DNA of 64,000 nt from an uncultured Clostridia bacterium (GTDB lineage: Bacteria; Bacillota; Clostridia; Oscillospirales; Oscillospiraceae), in assembly GCA_945877365.1 (NCBI GenBank), contig CAMCRV010000007.1:1-64000 (forward strand), read 5' to 3'. Position 1 is the first letter of the stretch; each line of letters opens with the position of its first letter. The translations under genes were made by a program, and so were the position numbers. The notes below the pieces were generated by a model, which had not been told where the DNA came from, made no database searches, and saw only the letters and a list, made by a program, of their open reading frames with translations. Shown in pieces: positions 13,899 through 23,012 of the stretch.

Positions 13899-16859
13899 TT
13901 ATTGCTCATCCAAAAACTTTTGCAAAGTCTGCACCACTTCTTCGATGTTGATGGGCTTGGACAGGAAGCCGTCCATGCCGCACTGGGCGGCGGCTTTGCG
14001 ATCCTCGTCGAAGGCGTTGGCAGTCATGGCAAGAATGTGAATGCCGGCCTTCCGGGGGTCGGGCAGGGCGCGGATTTGCCGGGTGGCGGTGAAGCCGTCC
14101 ATAATGGGCATCTGAATATCCATCAGCACCAGATCGTAGGTGCCGGCGGGGGCGGAGGCCACCTTCTCCACAGCGACTTTACCGTTCTCTGCCACATCGA
14201 TGATGAAGCCGTATTCCCCCAGAATTTCCATGGCGATTTCCTGATTCAGCGCGTTGTCCTCCACCAGCAGCAGCCGCCTGCCGGCAAAGCAGGTCATGTG
14301 ACCCAGCTGAGGCGCGGAGCCTTCGGACGGCTCATCCTTCTGCCCCAGCGCGGACAGCAGGGAAGCGCGGAGGTCGGACAGGAACATGGGCTTGGAGCAG
14401 AAGGCGGTGACGCCGGCGGCCCGGGCCTCCACCTCGATATCCGCCCAGTCGTAGGCGGTGAGGATGATGATGGGGGTCTGATCTCCCAGGGAGCGGATAC
14501 GCCGGGTGACCTCGATACCGTTCATATCCGGCAGCCGCCAGTCGATGATATAGGCGTGGAAGGGATCGTTGATCTCGATGGACTGCTTTGCCCGGAGGAC
14601 GGCCTCCTTGCCGGACAGGGTCCATTCGGAACGCATACCCACCTGAAGCAGCATCTTGGTGACGCTGTCGCAGGTGTTGAAGTCGTCGTCCACCACCAGA
14701 GCCTTCAGTCCCTCCAGCTGGGCGATTTTCTCAACGCTCCGGCGTTCCGATTGCAGCCGCAGTGTCAGCCGGACGACAAATTCCGTGCCCTTGTCCAGCT
14801 GGGTGAAGACCTGAATGGTGCCGCCCATCATGTCGATGATGTTTTTGGAGATGGCCATGCCCAGACCGGTGCCCTGAATCCGGCTGACGGTGGAGGTGCG
14901 CTCCCGCTCGAAGGGCTCAAAGATCCGCTGGGCAAACTCCTGGGACATACCGATGCCGGAGTCCTTCACCCGGATCTCATACAGCCCCTTGCCCTCCGGA
15001 GCTCCCAGCAGCTGCGCCACCCGGACGGAAACGGTGCCCCCGGGAGGCGTGAATTTGATGGCGTTGGACAGCAGGTTCAGAAGCACCTGATTCAGACGGG
15101 TCTTGTCGCAGAACACATCCTCGTCGGTGACATCCAGAATGTCCATGTAAAGATCCAGCTGCTTGGCGTGGATCTGACCGCTGATGATGGTCTTGATATC
15201 GTGGAACACATCCGACAGGTTGACCTCCTGCTCCTCCAGCTGAATTTTGCCGCTTTCAATGCGGCTCATGTCCAGCACATCGTTGATGAGGCTCAGCAGG
15301 TGGTTGCCGGAGGAGAGAATTTTTGCCAGATAGTCCTTCACCTTCTCGGTGCTGCCCACATTGGCGATGGCCAGGGTGGTGAAGCCGATGATGGCGTTCA
15401 TGGGGGTGCGGATGTCGTGGGACATATTGCTCAGGAAGGTGGACTTGGCCTGATTGGCGCTGCGGGCGGCGGCCACGGCATCCTCCAGATCCCGGGCGGT
15501 GCGCTTCTCCGCGGTTCGGTCGGAGAACACCAGAATGTACTTCTTGTGCCCCTGAAGCTCCCGGCACAGGGCGGTGCAGTGGAACCACCGGGCTTCGCTG
15601 CCGGCCTGATGGAGGTATTCCCGCTCCCATTCGCGCTGCTGGCCGGGTTCCATGGAGGGCAGCAGATTCAGGATCGGCACCTCCCCGGGGTCCCGGCGCA
15701 GATGGTTCAGAATCCGGATATCGGCCCGGGCGTCCTTCTCCGGGATGCCCAGCAGCCGCTCAATGTTGGGGCTGATGTAGTCGGTGCGCAGGTGGGCGGC
15801 ATCCAGCATCAGGAAGACATCGTCCACATTGCTGGAAAGGGTGGCAAACAGCGCCTCCCGGTACAGAAGCTCCGTGTCCTTCTGGCGCATGGCCAAACGG
15901 CTTCTGCGCAGCAGAACAAAGACGAGAATTCCCGTAAGGAAAATGGCAATGGCGGCAACCAGCGTCATGGTGGAGGCCTGAAGCCGGTTCATGCTGGCGT
16001 TGACCACATCGGTGGGGGCGATGCCCAGCAGCACCCAGTCCTGAAAGCCTGCCGGCTCATAGACCAGATAGTAGTCCTGATTGTCGATGGCGAGGGCGGC
16101 GGCGCCGGAATCCTGAAGGAGGAAGCTCTGCTGAAGGGCGTTGATTTCCTCCTGGGTGCAGGTGGAGCGCTGCTGCAGCATGGCAAGGAAGTTGTGGGTA
16201 TTGGAGAACAGCGCCTCGGCATTGTTCAGCACCACCCGTCCGTCGGGGCGGATAATATAGGAGCCGGACTGACCGTCGAAGGCGGAAACCTCCAGAGTGC
16301 GCACCAGATCGGAGTTGTTGAAGCTGACGGCAATGGCCTCATAGGTAAAGTCCCGATAGGTTCCCGGCTGGGTGGGGATGGCGAAGACGATGATCTCCGG
16401 CTGACCGGGCACCACGGAGGCCACCGCCACATTCTGCCGCCTCAGAATCAGATCCGGCAGGCTGTCCTTCAGATCCAGATAGCCGGTCTGGCCGCTGAGG
16501 GTGCGGTAGCTGCCCTGCCGGGAGATGAAGTAGAAATCGGTGAAGCCGTTTTCCTCCTGCGCCGTGGTCAGGTACAGGTCGATCCTGTCATCACTTTCCG
16601 TCTCGCAGAGGTAAGGCTCCCACATCCGCAGGGCGCCCCAGTTCCGCCCCACCAGATTATACAGCGCCACATTGGCCTGATGGTAGATCTCCGACAGGTG
16701 GGCGGTGGACTCGGTGTAGATGGTTTCGGATACGAAGGAATAATAGCGGACACCGGCGATTACCAGACAGAGGCAGAGACACAGTACAGCCAGAGCCGCC
16801 GGAAGGGCGACAAGGGGATGCTTTGTTCCGGGACGGCGCTTTTTCTTTTGTCGATTCAT
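13899..16859 (-). CDS. Hybrid sensor histidine kinase with two receiver domains
   Basis: This 986-aa membrane kinase has a first helix at about 18-40, a large extracellular sensor domain to about 290 (probably Cache-like) and a second helix at about 290-312. A PAS-like region (about 330-450) follows. HisKA has its His at about 480 (SHDIRTPMNAIIGF), and HATPase_c carries NAIKFTP, DSGIGMS and GTGLGMAI. Receiver 1 has Asp in IIDWRLPDMNG (about 771) and receiver 2 in LMDIQMPIMDG (about 913). No DNA-binding output is attached or adjacent. It is divergent from the ABC importer at 17277 and may sense its substrate, which is inference. The start follows GGATAGGA. Confidence 0.93.
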   Translation of the reverse strand: MNRQKKKRRPGTKHPLVALPAALAVLCLCLCLVIAGVRYYSFVSETIYTESTAHLSEIYHQANVALYNLVGRNWGALRMWEPYLCETESDDRIDLYLTTAQEENGFTDFYFISRQGSYRTLSGQTGYLDLKDSLPDLILRRQNVAVASVVPGQPEIIVFAIPTQPGTYRDFTYEAIAVSFNNSDLVRTLEVSAFDGQSGSYIIRPDGRVVLNNAEALFSNTHNFLAMLQQRSTCTQEEINALQQSFLLQDSGAAALAIDNQDYYLVYEPAGFQDWVLLGIAPTDVVNASMNRLQASTMTLVAAIAIFLTGILVFVLLRRSRLAMRQKDTELLYREALFATLSSNVDDVFLMLDAAHLRTDYISPNIERLLGIPEKDARADIRILNHLRRDPGEVPILNLLPSMEPGQQREWEREYLHQAGSEARWFHCTALCRELQGHKKYILVFSDRTAEKRTARDLEDAVAAARSANQAKSTFLSNMSHDIRTPMNAIIGFTTLAIANVGSTEKVKDYLAKILSSGNHLLSLINDVLDMSRIESGKIQLEEQEVNLSDVFHDIKTIISGQIHAKQLDLYMDILDVTDEDVFCDKTRLNQVLLNLLSNAIKFTPPGGTVSVRVAQLLGAPEGKGLYEIRVKDSGIGMSQEFAQRIFEPFERERTSTVSRIQGTGLGMAISKNIIDMMGGTIQVFTQLDKGTEFVVRLTLRLQSERRSVEKIAQLEGLKALVVDDDFNTCDSVTKMLLQVGMRSEWTLSGKEAVLRAKQSIEINDPFHAYIIDWRLPDMNGIEVTRRIRSLGDQTPIIILTAYDWADIEVEARAAGVTAFCSKPMFLSDLRASLLSALGQKDEPSEGSAPQLGHMTCFAGRRLLLVEDNALNQEIAMEILGEYGFIIDVAENGKVAVEKVASAPAGTYDLVLMDIQMPIMDGFTATRQIRALPDPRKAGIHILAMTANAFDEDRKAAAQCGMDGFLSKPINIEEVVQTLQKFLDEQ

Positions 16860-17143
16860 AGCATTTTCCTATCCTTATATTAGAAACGCTTTTCAGGCGG
16901 TTTGAATGCGTATACATTAATTTTTATATCATAACATCTTATCCCTGTCATTACAAGCATTATTGGAAAATTATATGGGGTTTTTCGCCTGCGCTGATGT
17001 CGAAAAACGGGGCTTTTTGAAAAACCCGGCACAGATGATACGCTGCCGCAGGAGAGAAGAAAATTGGAAATTTATGGGAATTATGAAAAACAACGGACAG
17101 AGACTGTGCGTTTTGTGCAATGTGCAAAATTCCCTGCAAATTA

Positions 17144-17172
17144 TTGACAATGACGATAAATTGTGGTATATA
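17144..17172 (+). promoter_or_regulatory. Promoter of the sugar ABC operon
   Basis: TTGACA (17144-17149), 17 bases, TATATA (17167-17172). Just downstream, at 17179-17190, GCACAGTTGTGC is an inverted repeat that could be an operator. A hairpin, CAGCCC-gcc-GGGCTG (17230-17244), lies in the leader shortly before the ribosome binding site. The rest of the 417-base divergent gap shows nothing else I can name. Confidence 0.7.
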
Positions 17173-17276
17173 ACTCTTGCACAGTTGTGCGATTTGAATA
17201 ATGAATTTGCGTATTTGAATGGTGTATTCAACAGCCCGCCGGGCTGTGAATAAAACAAAACTGGAGGAATTTAAAA

Positions 17277-18305
17277 ATGAAAAAGCTCACTGCTATGCTT
17301 CTGGCTCTGGCAATGGTGCTGTCTCTGGCTGCCTGCGGCGGTTCTTCTGCCCCCGCTCCCACCGAGGCTCCCGCTGCTCAGGCTCCTGCCGCTACCGAGG
17401 CTCCCGCTGCAACTGAGGCTCCCGCCCCCGCTGCCAAGGAGGTCAAGGTCGGTATCGCTGCTCCCGATGTCACCCACGGCTGGGTCGCCGGTGTTGCTTA
17501 CTATGCTGAGAAGTACTGCAAGGACAACGGCATCGAGTACATGATTACCACTTCCAAGGACGCCGCTTCCATGACCACCGCTCTGGATGATCTGGTAGCA
17601 TGGGGCGCCACCGTTATCGTCTCCTGGCCCCAGTGGACCGGCATGGAGACCGCTCTGCAGGGCATCATCGACATGGGCATCCCCGTGGTCAACTTCGATG
17701 TGGATGTGGACTGCCAGGGCATCTACAAGGTCACCGGCGATAACTACGACATGGGCTATCAGTCCGCAAAGTACATCATCGAGAAGGTTGGCGAGGCTGC
17801 CAACATCGTCGTGATGGATGTTCCCTCCTCCGGCTCCGTCTGCGAGCTGCGTAAGCAGGGCTTCTATGACTACCTGAAGGAAGTCAACTACGATCAGTCC
17901 AACATCTTCGAGGTTCAGCTGGAGTCCTTCGCCCGCGACAAGGGTCTGGCAGGCATGGCTGATGTTCTGGAGGCTCATCCCCAGATCGATGCCGTCTTCT
18001 CCATGGACGACGAGACCTCTATGGGCTGCATCCAGGCCATCACCGAGGCTGGCCGTACCGACATCAAGGCCATGACCGGTGGCGGCGGCTGCCAGGAGTA
18101 CTTCCGTATGATCGCTGACGAGACCTATGCTGATCTGGGTCTGGCCTCCGCTCTGTACTCCCCCGCCATGTCTCAGGATACCATCCGCACCGCCATCGAG
18201 CTGCTGCAGGGTGGCCATCCCGATCCCGTGGTTGTGATCCCCACCACCATCGTCAGTGCCGCCAATGTGGCTGACTACCTGGATCCCGAGAACACCGTTT
18301 ACTAA
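17277..18305 (+). CDS. Sugar ABC transporter substrate-binding lipoprotein
   Basis: This 342-aa protein has lipobox SLAAC, cleaved before the Cys at about residue 20. A low-complexity linker of Ala/Pro/Thr/Glu follows to about residue 53, then a periplasmic-binding-protein fold of the RbsB/type-1 class (HGWVAGVAYYAEKYC onward). It would capture a sugar or polyol for the ATPase and permease downstream. It starts after ctggaggaattt. The codon pattern (gct, gcc, cag, aag) suggests high expression. The ligand cannot be read from sequence. Confidence 0.92.
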   Translation: MKKLTAMLLALAMVLSLAACGGSSAPAPTEAPAAQAPAATEAPAATEAPAPAAKEVKVGIAAPDVTHGWVAGVAYYAEKYCKDNGIEYMITTSKDAASMTTALDDLVAWGATVIVSWPQWTGMETALQGIIDMGIPVVNFDVDVDCQGIYKVTGDNYDMGYQSAKYIIEKVGEAANIVVMDVPSSGSVCELRKQGFYDYLKEVNYDQSNIFEVQLESFARDKGLAGMADVLEAHPQIDAVFSMDDETSMGCIQAITEAGRTDIKAMTGGGGCQEYFRMIADETYADLGLASALYSPAMSQDTIRTAIELLQGGHPDPVVVIPTTIVSAANVADYLDPENTVY

Positions 18306-18326
18306 TTTCATCGCAAGATAACCTGT

Positions 18327-18362
18327 GGGGCTATGGCTCAATAGCCATAGCCCCCTTCCTTT
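18327..18362 (+). terminator. Stem-loop/attenuator after the binding protein
   Basis: GGGGCTATGGCT, CAAT, AGCCATAGCCCC: a perfect 12-bp stem followed by a pyrimidine tract cttccttttc. It probably lets the binding protein be made in excess over the transporter. Confidence 0.7.
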
Positions 18363-18373
18363 TCGTGAAAAAG

Positions 18374-18412
18374 TGCCGAAACCGCCGTTGCGGCGCATTT
18401 CGGCAGTTTTTT
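18374..18412 (+). terminator. Second terminator-like hairpin before the ATPase
   Basis: TGCCGAAA pairs with TTTCGGCA around an inner CCGC/GCGG stem and is followed by GTTTTTT. With the hairpin at 18327 it forms a tandem barrier between the binding protein and the ATPase genes. Confidence 0.7.
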
Positions 18413-18450
18413 GCGAAAACATATATGAGCAAAAGAATGGAAGTGATCGC

Positions 18451-19956
18451 TTGAATCTTTCGATGCAGAAAATCAACAAGTCCTTCGGTGCCAACCGGGT
18501 GCTTCGGGAAGTGGATTTCTCCCTGGCAACGGGGGAAATCTGTGCGCTGCTGGGAGAAAACGGCGCCGGAAAGTCTACCCTGATGAACATTCTGGGCGGC
18601 GTCCTTCCTGCTGACGGCGGCACCATTTCTCTGGACGGAAAACCGGTGAACTTTGCCACTCCGGTGGACTCTCTGGATGCGGGCATCGGCTTCATCCATC
18701 AGGAGCTGAACCTCATCAACGACCTGACCATCTATGAGAATATGTTCATCACCCACCTGCCCCAAAAGGGGATTCTGCTGGACAAGGCTCTGATGCAGAG
18801 CAAAACCCGGCAGCTGTTTGAGAAAATGAATCTGGATCTGGACCCCAACACCATGGTCCGGGATCTGGATGCCAGCTACAAGCAGATTGTGGAGATTTCC
18901 CGGGCTCTGATGCAGGATGCCTCCATCATCATCATGGACGAGCCCACCACCTCCCTGACAGATCCGGAGATTCAGCGGGTCTTTGCCATGATGCGCACTC
19001 TGAAAGAGCAGGGGGTGGGCATCATCTTCATCAGCCACAAGCTGGGTGAGGTCATGGAGATCTGCGACCGCTACACCGTCCTCCGGGACGGCAACATGGT
19101 GGCCCAGGGACTGGTGAAGGACACCAACCCCAAGGCACTGGCCGAGTACATGGTGGGTCACGAGATCCACACGGAATCCCTGAAGCGGGAGCAGGAGTAC
19201 GGCGAGGAGAAGCTCCGGCTGGAGAATCTCAGCGACGGAAAGCATTTCCATGACATCTCCCTGTCCGTCCGGGCAGGTGAGGTGCTGGGTGTCACCGGCC
19301 TGCTGGGAGACGGCAGAAGCGAGCTGTTCCAGACGGTGTTCGGAGCCATGGGTCGCCACTACACCGGTCAAGTGTATCTGGACGGAAAGAAAATCCACTT
19401 CTCAAATACCCATCAGGCACTGGATGCCGGTCTTGCCTACCTGCCCAGAAACCGGAAGGAAAACGCCATTCTGAAGGATATGTCCATTCTGGACAACGGC
19501 TCCATCGTCTACCTGCCCAAGCTGGTTCGGGGGCTGTTTATCGATGAAAAGAAGCAGCAGGAGGCCTTCCGGGTGCAGCAGGAGGAGCTGCGGATCAAGA
19601 TGGGAGACCAGTATGATCTCATCACCAGCCTCTCCGGCGGCAACCAGCAGAAGGTGGTTCTGGCCAAATGGGTGATGTCCAGCCCCAAGGTGCTGATTCT
19701 GGACAACCCCAGTCAGGGCGTGGATGTGGGTGCCAAGGAGGAGATTTACGGCATCATCCACCGACTGGCCGAGAGCGGCGTGGCTGTGGTGGTGCTCAGC
19801 TCCGAGGCACAGGAGGTGATCCGGGTCTGCGACAGCAGCCTTGTGATGTACCATGGCCGCATCGTGGGCCGGGTCTGTGGAGAGGACATGAACGAAAAGC
19901 ACATTATGTATCTTGCCACCGGCGGCAATCAGACTGAGAAAGAGGGGGTAAAGTAA
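18451..19956 (+). CDS. Sugar ABC transporter ATPase (RbsA-type, two ABC domains)
   Basis: This 501-aa protein contains two nucleotide-binding halves. The first has Walker A GENGAGKST and Walker B IIIMDEPTTSLTD, but its signature LDASYKQIVEISRAL departs from the usual LSVGE. The second has the degenerate GLLGDGRSELF in place of Walker A and an intact LSGGNQQKVVLAKW signature. This asymmetry is normal for the family. A TTG start at 18451 is chosen because GGAAGTGA lies 4-5 bases upstream and the length then equals RbsA. Further upstream the frame runs through the terminator hairpins. Confidence 0.93.
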   Translation: MNLSMQKINKSFGANRVLREVDFSLATGEICALLGENGAGKSTLMNILGGVLPADGGTISLDGKPVNFATPVDSLDAGIGFIHQELNLINDLTIYENMFITHLPQKGILLDKALMQSKTRQLFEKMNLDLDPNTMVRDLDASYKQIVEISRALMQDASIIIMDEPTTSLTDPEIQRVFAMMRTLKEQGVGIIFISHKLGEVMEICDRYTVLRDGNMVAQGLVKDTNPKALAEYMVGHEIHTESLKREQEYGEEKLRLENLSDGKHFHDISLSVRAGEVLGVTGLLGDGRSELFQTVFGAMGRHYTGQVYLDGKKIHFSNTHQALDAGLAYLPRNRKENAILKDMSILDNGSIVYLPKLVRGLFIDEKKQQEAFRVQQEELRIKMGDQYDLITSLSGGNQQKVVLAKWVMSSPKVLILDNPSQGVDVGAKEEIYGIIHRLAESGVAVVVLSSEAQEVIRVCDSSLVMYHGRIVGRVCGEDMNEKHIMYLATGGNQTEKEGVK

Positions 19957-19959
19957 CCC

Positions 19960-21000
19960 ATGAATAAAAACGCTACTTTGAATAAGCAGGAGACTCTCAG
20001 CAGGTTCCGGGAGTCCTGGTCCAAAAACAGCATTCTGTCCACCCTGTTTGCGCTGGTGGTGATGGTGCTGATTCAGGCAGTGGTGCAGGGCATCAATGCA
20101 GGCTCCTTCACCGGTATGTTCGGAAAAATGTGGATGGCATGGCTGAACATCCTGCGCAACAACGCCTATGCCGGCGTGATTGCACTGGGTATGTGCTTCG
20201 CCATCATCTCCGGCGGCATTGACCTGTCCGTGGGCTCCACCCTGTGCGCCATCGGCGCGGCCCTGCTGTATATGCTGGACGAGGTCAACGGCCCCTTGGC
20301 AGCCATGGGCATCACCGGCCCTCTGACCTACATCATCGCCATTGTGGCAGCCCTTGCGATGGGTGCCCTCATGGGCGGCCTCAACGGTGCGCTGGTTGCC
20401 TACGGCAAGCTGCCTCCCTTCATCGCTACTCTGGGCACCATGAAGATTTTCCGCTCCGTGACCCAGCAGCTGACCCAGACCTTCAATCCCGCCGTGCCCG
20501 CAGGCTTCAAGGCCATCGCCTCCACCCGGATTGGCAGGCAGATCATTCTGCCCATCATCTACTGGGTGATTATGGTGATCATCATGCACATCATCTTCAA
20601 AAAGACCGCCTTTGGCCGCCAGACCATCGCCGTTGGCTCCAACGAGAAGGCTGCCAAGCTCTCCGGCATCAATGTGGCCAAGGTGAAGATGAAGATTTAC
20701 GCGTTGGGCGGCATGATGTGCGCCATCGGTGCCATCATTTACATCGCCAGAATCGGCTCTATGGACTTTGCCAACGCAGGCTCCGGCTATGAGATGGATG
20801 CCATCGCCGCCGTTGTGGTGGGCGGCACCTCCATGGCAGGCGGCAAGGGCAGCCTGGTGGGCGCCTTCATCGGTATGCTGATTATCGGTGTGATGAACAA
20901 CATCCTCAACACCGTGGGCGTGCCCACCTTCCTGTGCGAGGCAGTGAAGGGTCTGATTATCATCTTCGCGGTGCTGCTGCAGAAGAAGGACAACAACTGA
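19960..21000 (+). CDS. Sugar ABC transporter permease (RbsC-type)
   Basis: This 346-aa membrane protein has 8-10 hydrophobic helices and the family segments SGGIDLSVGS and ALGGMMCAIGAIIYIARIGS. It starts 3 bases after the ATPase stop, so the two are translationally coupled. It forms the channel of the importer with the ATPase and the binding protein at 17277. Confidence 0.94.
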   Translation: MNKNATLNKQETLSRFRESWSKNSILSTLFALVVMVLIQAVVQGINAGSFTGMFGKMWMAWLNILRNNAYAGVIALGMCFAIISGGIDLSVGSTLCAIGAALLYMLDEVNGPLAAMGITGPLTYIIAIVAALAMGALMGGLNGALVAYGKLPPFIATLGTMKIFRSVTQQLTQTFNPAVPAGFKAIASTRIGRQIILPIIYWVIMVIIMHIIFKKTAFGRQTIAVGSNEKAAKLSGINVAKVKMKIYALGGMMCAIGAIIYIARIGSMDFANAGSGYEMDAIAAVVVGGTSMAGGKGSLVGAFIGMLIIGVMNNILNTVGVPTFLCEAVKGLIIIFAVLLQKKDNN

Positions 21001-21019
21001 TATACGGGAGGAAATCACC

Positions 21020-22063
21020 ATGTTTGGAATCGGTATCATCGGCTGCGGCAAGATTGCCCAGGTTCGCCATATCCCTGAGTACGCAGACCACCCCGAAGCA
21101 AAGCTGCTGGGCTTTTACGACATCAACCAGCAGCGTGCTGCCGCGCTGGCTGAGCAGTACGGCGGCACCGCCTACGCTACGGTAGAGGAGCTGCTGAAAA
21201 ATCCTGAGATTCAGGCAGTATCCATCTGCGCTGCCAACTTCGCCCATGCGGAGCTGACCATCGCCGCCCTCAACGCAGGCAAGGATGTCCTGTGCGAAAA
21301 GCCTATGGCCATCACCCTGCCGGAGTGCGAGGCCATGGTGGAGGCAGCGGACAAAAACGGCAAATTCCTGATGATCGGCCACAACCAGCGGCTGGCCAAG
21401 GCTCACAGCATGGCAAGAAAGCTGATTGTAGACGGCCTTATCGGCGACATCATCACCTTCCGCACCACCTTCGGTCACGGTGGCCCCGAGACCTGGTCCG
21501 TGGACCCCGGCCTGAATACCTGGTTCTTCGACAAAAACCGGGCTGCCATGGGTGCTATGGCGGATCTGGGCATCCACAAGACCGACCTGATTCAGTATCT
21601 CACCGGCCAGCAGGTTGTGCGCACCACCGCCCGGGTGACGACGCTGGATAAGCGGGATGCTCAGGGCAATCTCATCAGCGTGGACGACAATGCCGTGTGT
21701 ATCTACGAGATGTCCGGCGGAGCCATGGGCACCATGACCGCCAGCTGGACCTACTACGGCGCGGAGGACAACTCCACCATCCTCTATGGCACCAAGGGCA
21801 TTATGCGGATCTATGACGATCCCGCCGCCGCCATCAAGGTGATTCTGCCCGACGGCAGCAAGATCAGCTACGATGTGGAGGCCATTCAGACCAACGACAA
21901 CCAGACCAAGTCCGGTGTCATCGACCTGTGGATGGATTGTCTGGTGAACCGCAAGGCTCCGGAGATCTCCGGCCGCAGTGCGCTGGCTGCCATGCGCGCC
22001 GTATTCGCATCCATCCAGTCTTCCGAGACCGGCAAGGCTGTGGACATCCCCGAAAACAGATAA
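21020..22063 (+). CDS. Gfo/Idh/MocA-family oxidoreductase (first)
   Basis: This 347-aa NAD(P)-dependent dehydrogenase has a Rossmann start GIGIIGCGKIAQVRHI, the EKP motif in DVLCEKPMAI, and a C-terminal alpha/beta domain with a catalytic-type region MADLGIHKTDLIQYL. Family members oxidise a ring hydroxyl of sugars or cyclitols. It follows the permease by 19 bases behind GGGAGG, placing it directly in the import pathway. The substrate is unknown. Confidence 0.92.
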   Translation: MFGIGIIGCGKIAQVRHIPEYADHPEAKLLGFYDINQQRAAALAEQYGGTAYATVEELLKNPEIQAVSICAANFAHAELTIAALNAGKDVLCEKPMAITLPECEAMVEAADKNGKFLMIGHNQRLAKAHSMARKLIVDGLIGDIITFRTTFGHGGPETWSVDPGLNTWFFDKNRAAMGAMADLGIHKTDLIQYLTGQQVVRTTARVTTLDKRDAQGNLISVDDNAVCIYEMSGGAMGTMTASWTYYGAEDNSTILYGTKGIMRIYDDPAAAIKVILPDGSKISYDVEAIQTNDNQTKSGVIDLWMDCLVNRKAPEISGRSALAAMRAVFASIQSSETGKAVDIPENR

Positions 22064-22076
22064 GGAGGAAACCGGT

Positions 22077-23000
22077 ATGATGAAATTTGGTCTGCTGACA
22101 GCCATTCTGGATGGCTGGAGCTTTGAAGAAGTGGTGGACATTGCCTCCGGAATGGGCTTCAAGTGCCTGGAGGTGGCCTGCTGGCCTGCCGGTAAGGCCG
22201 AGCGGCGTTATGCCGGTGTCAGCCACATCGACTGCGAGCGGGTCTGTGAGGACGACGCCTATGCCGCCTATGTCAAGGAGCTGGTGGCATCCAAGGGACT
22301 GGAAATCTCCTCTCTGGCCTTCTACCCCAACACCATGGATCCCAATCCCGAAAAGCGGGAGGCTGCCATCACCCACCTGAAGGCCGTGATTCGTGCCTCC
22401 GCCAAGCTGGGGGTGAACATGGTCACCACCTTCGTGGGCAAGGATCAGTACAAGACCTTTGAGGAAAATATTGAGCTGTTCAAGCAGATCTGGCCGGACA
22501 TCATCGCTCTGGCTGAGGAGCAGGGCGTGAAGATTGCCATCGAGAACTGCCCCATGCTCTTCGGTGCCGACCAGTGGCCCGGCGGCCAGAACCTGATGTG
22601 CACCCCCAAGATCTACCGCCAGTTGTTTGAGATCATTCCCTCTGCCAATTTTGGCCTGAACTTCGACCCCAGCCACTATGTCTGGCAGGGACTGGACTAT
22701 CTGAAGACCGTCTACGAATTTTCTGACCGGATTTTCCACATCCACTTCAAGGATATCAAGCTGTATCCGGAGAAGCTGGCCCAGTGCGGTGTGCTGGCCT
22801 ATCCTCTGGACTATATGTCCCCCAAGATTCCCGGTCTGGGAGATGTGAACTGGGGTGCCTTCGTCTCTGCCCTCAACGACATCCGCTTCAACGGCTGCGC
22901 TGTCATCGAGGTGGAGGACAAGGCCTTTGAGGGCAGCCGGGAGGACATCCTCAACTCCATCCGCCTGAGCAAGCGGTATCTGGACAATTACCTGATCTAG
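22077..23000 (+). CDS. Sugar phosphate isomerase/epimerase-type TIM barrel (first)
   Basis: This 307-aa protein is of the AP-endonuclease-2-like TIM-barrel superfamily (IolE/IolI, ketose epimerases). Candidate metal/substrate residues lie in IENCPMLF, LNFDPSHYVWQ, HIHFKDIK and the closing CAVIEVEDKAFEG. The start at 22077 is 7 bases after AAGGAGGA; a second ATG follows at once. Despite the family name, no sugar kinase is encoded here, so the substrate is probably not phosphorylated. Confidence 0.9.
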   Translation: MMKFGLLTAILDGWSFEEVVDIASGMGFKCLEVACWPAGKAERRYAGVSHIDCERVCEDDAYAAYVKELVASKGLEISSLAFYPNTMDPNPEKREAAITHLKAVIRASAKLGVNMVTTFVGKDQYKTFEENIELFKQIWPDIIALAEEQGVKIAIENCPMLFGADQWPGGQNLMCTPKIYRQLFEIIPSANFGLNFDPSHYVWQGLDYLKTVYEFSDRIFHIHFKDIKLYPEKLAQCGVLAYPLDYMSPKIPGLGDVNWGAFVSALNDIRFNGCAVIEVEDKAFEGSREDILNSIRLSKRYLDNYLI

Positions 23001-23012
23001 GAGGAGAGTACC

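Noticed and set aside
13773-16883. 1036-codon open frame on the plus strand
   Set aside because: It is antisense to the hybrid kinase, which has all expected motifs. The plus-strand product has none and is compositionally odd.
16860-17276. Riboswitch upstream of the binding-protein gene
   Set aside because: Only a promoter, a small inverted repeat and one short hairpin are visible; no known aptamer pattern was recognised.
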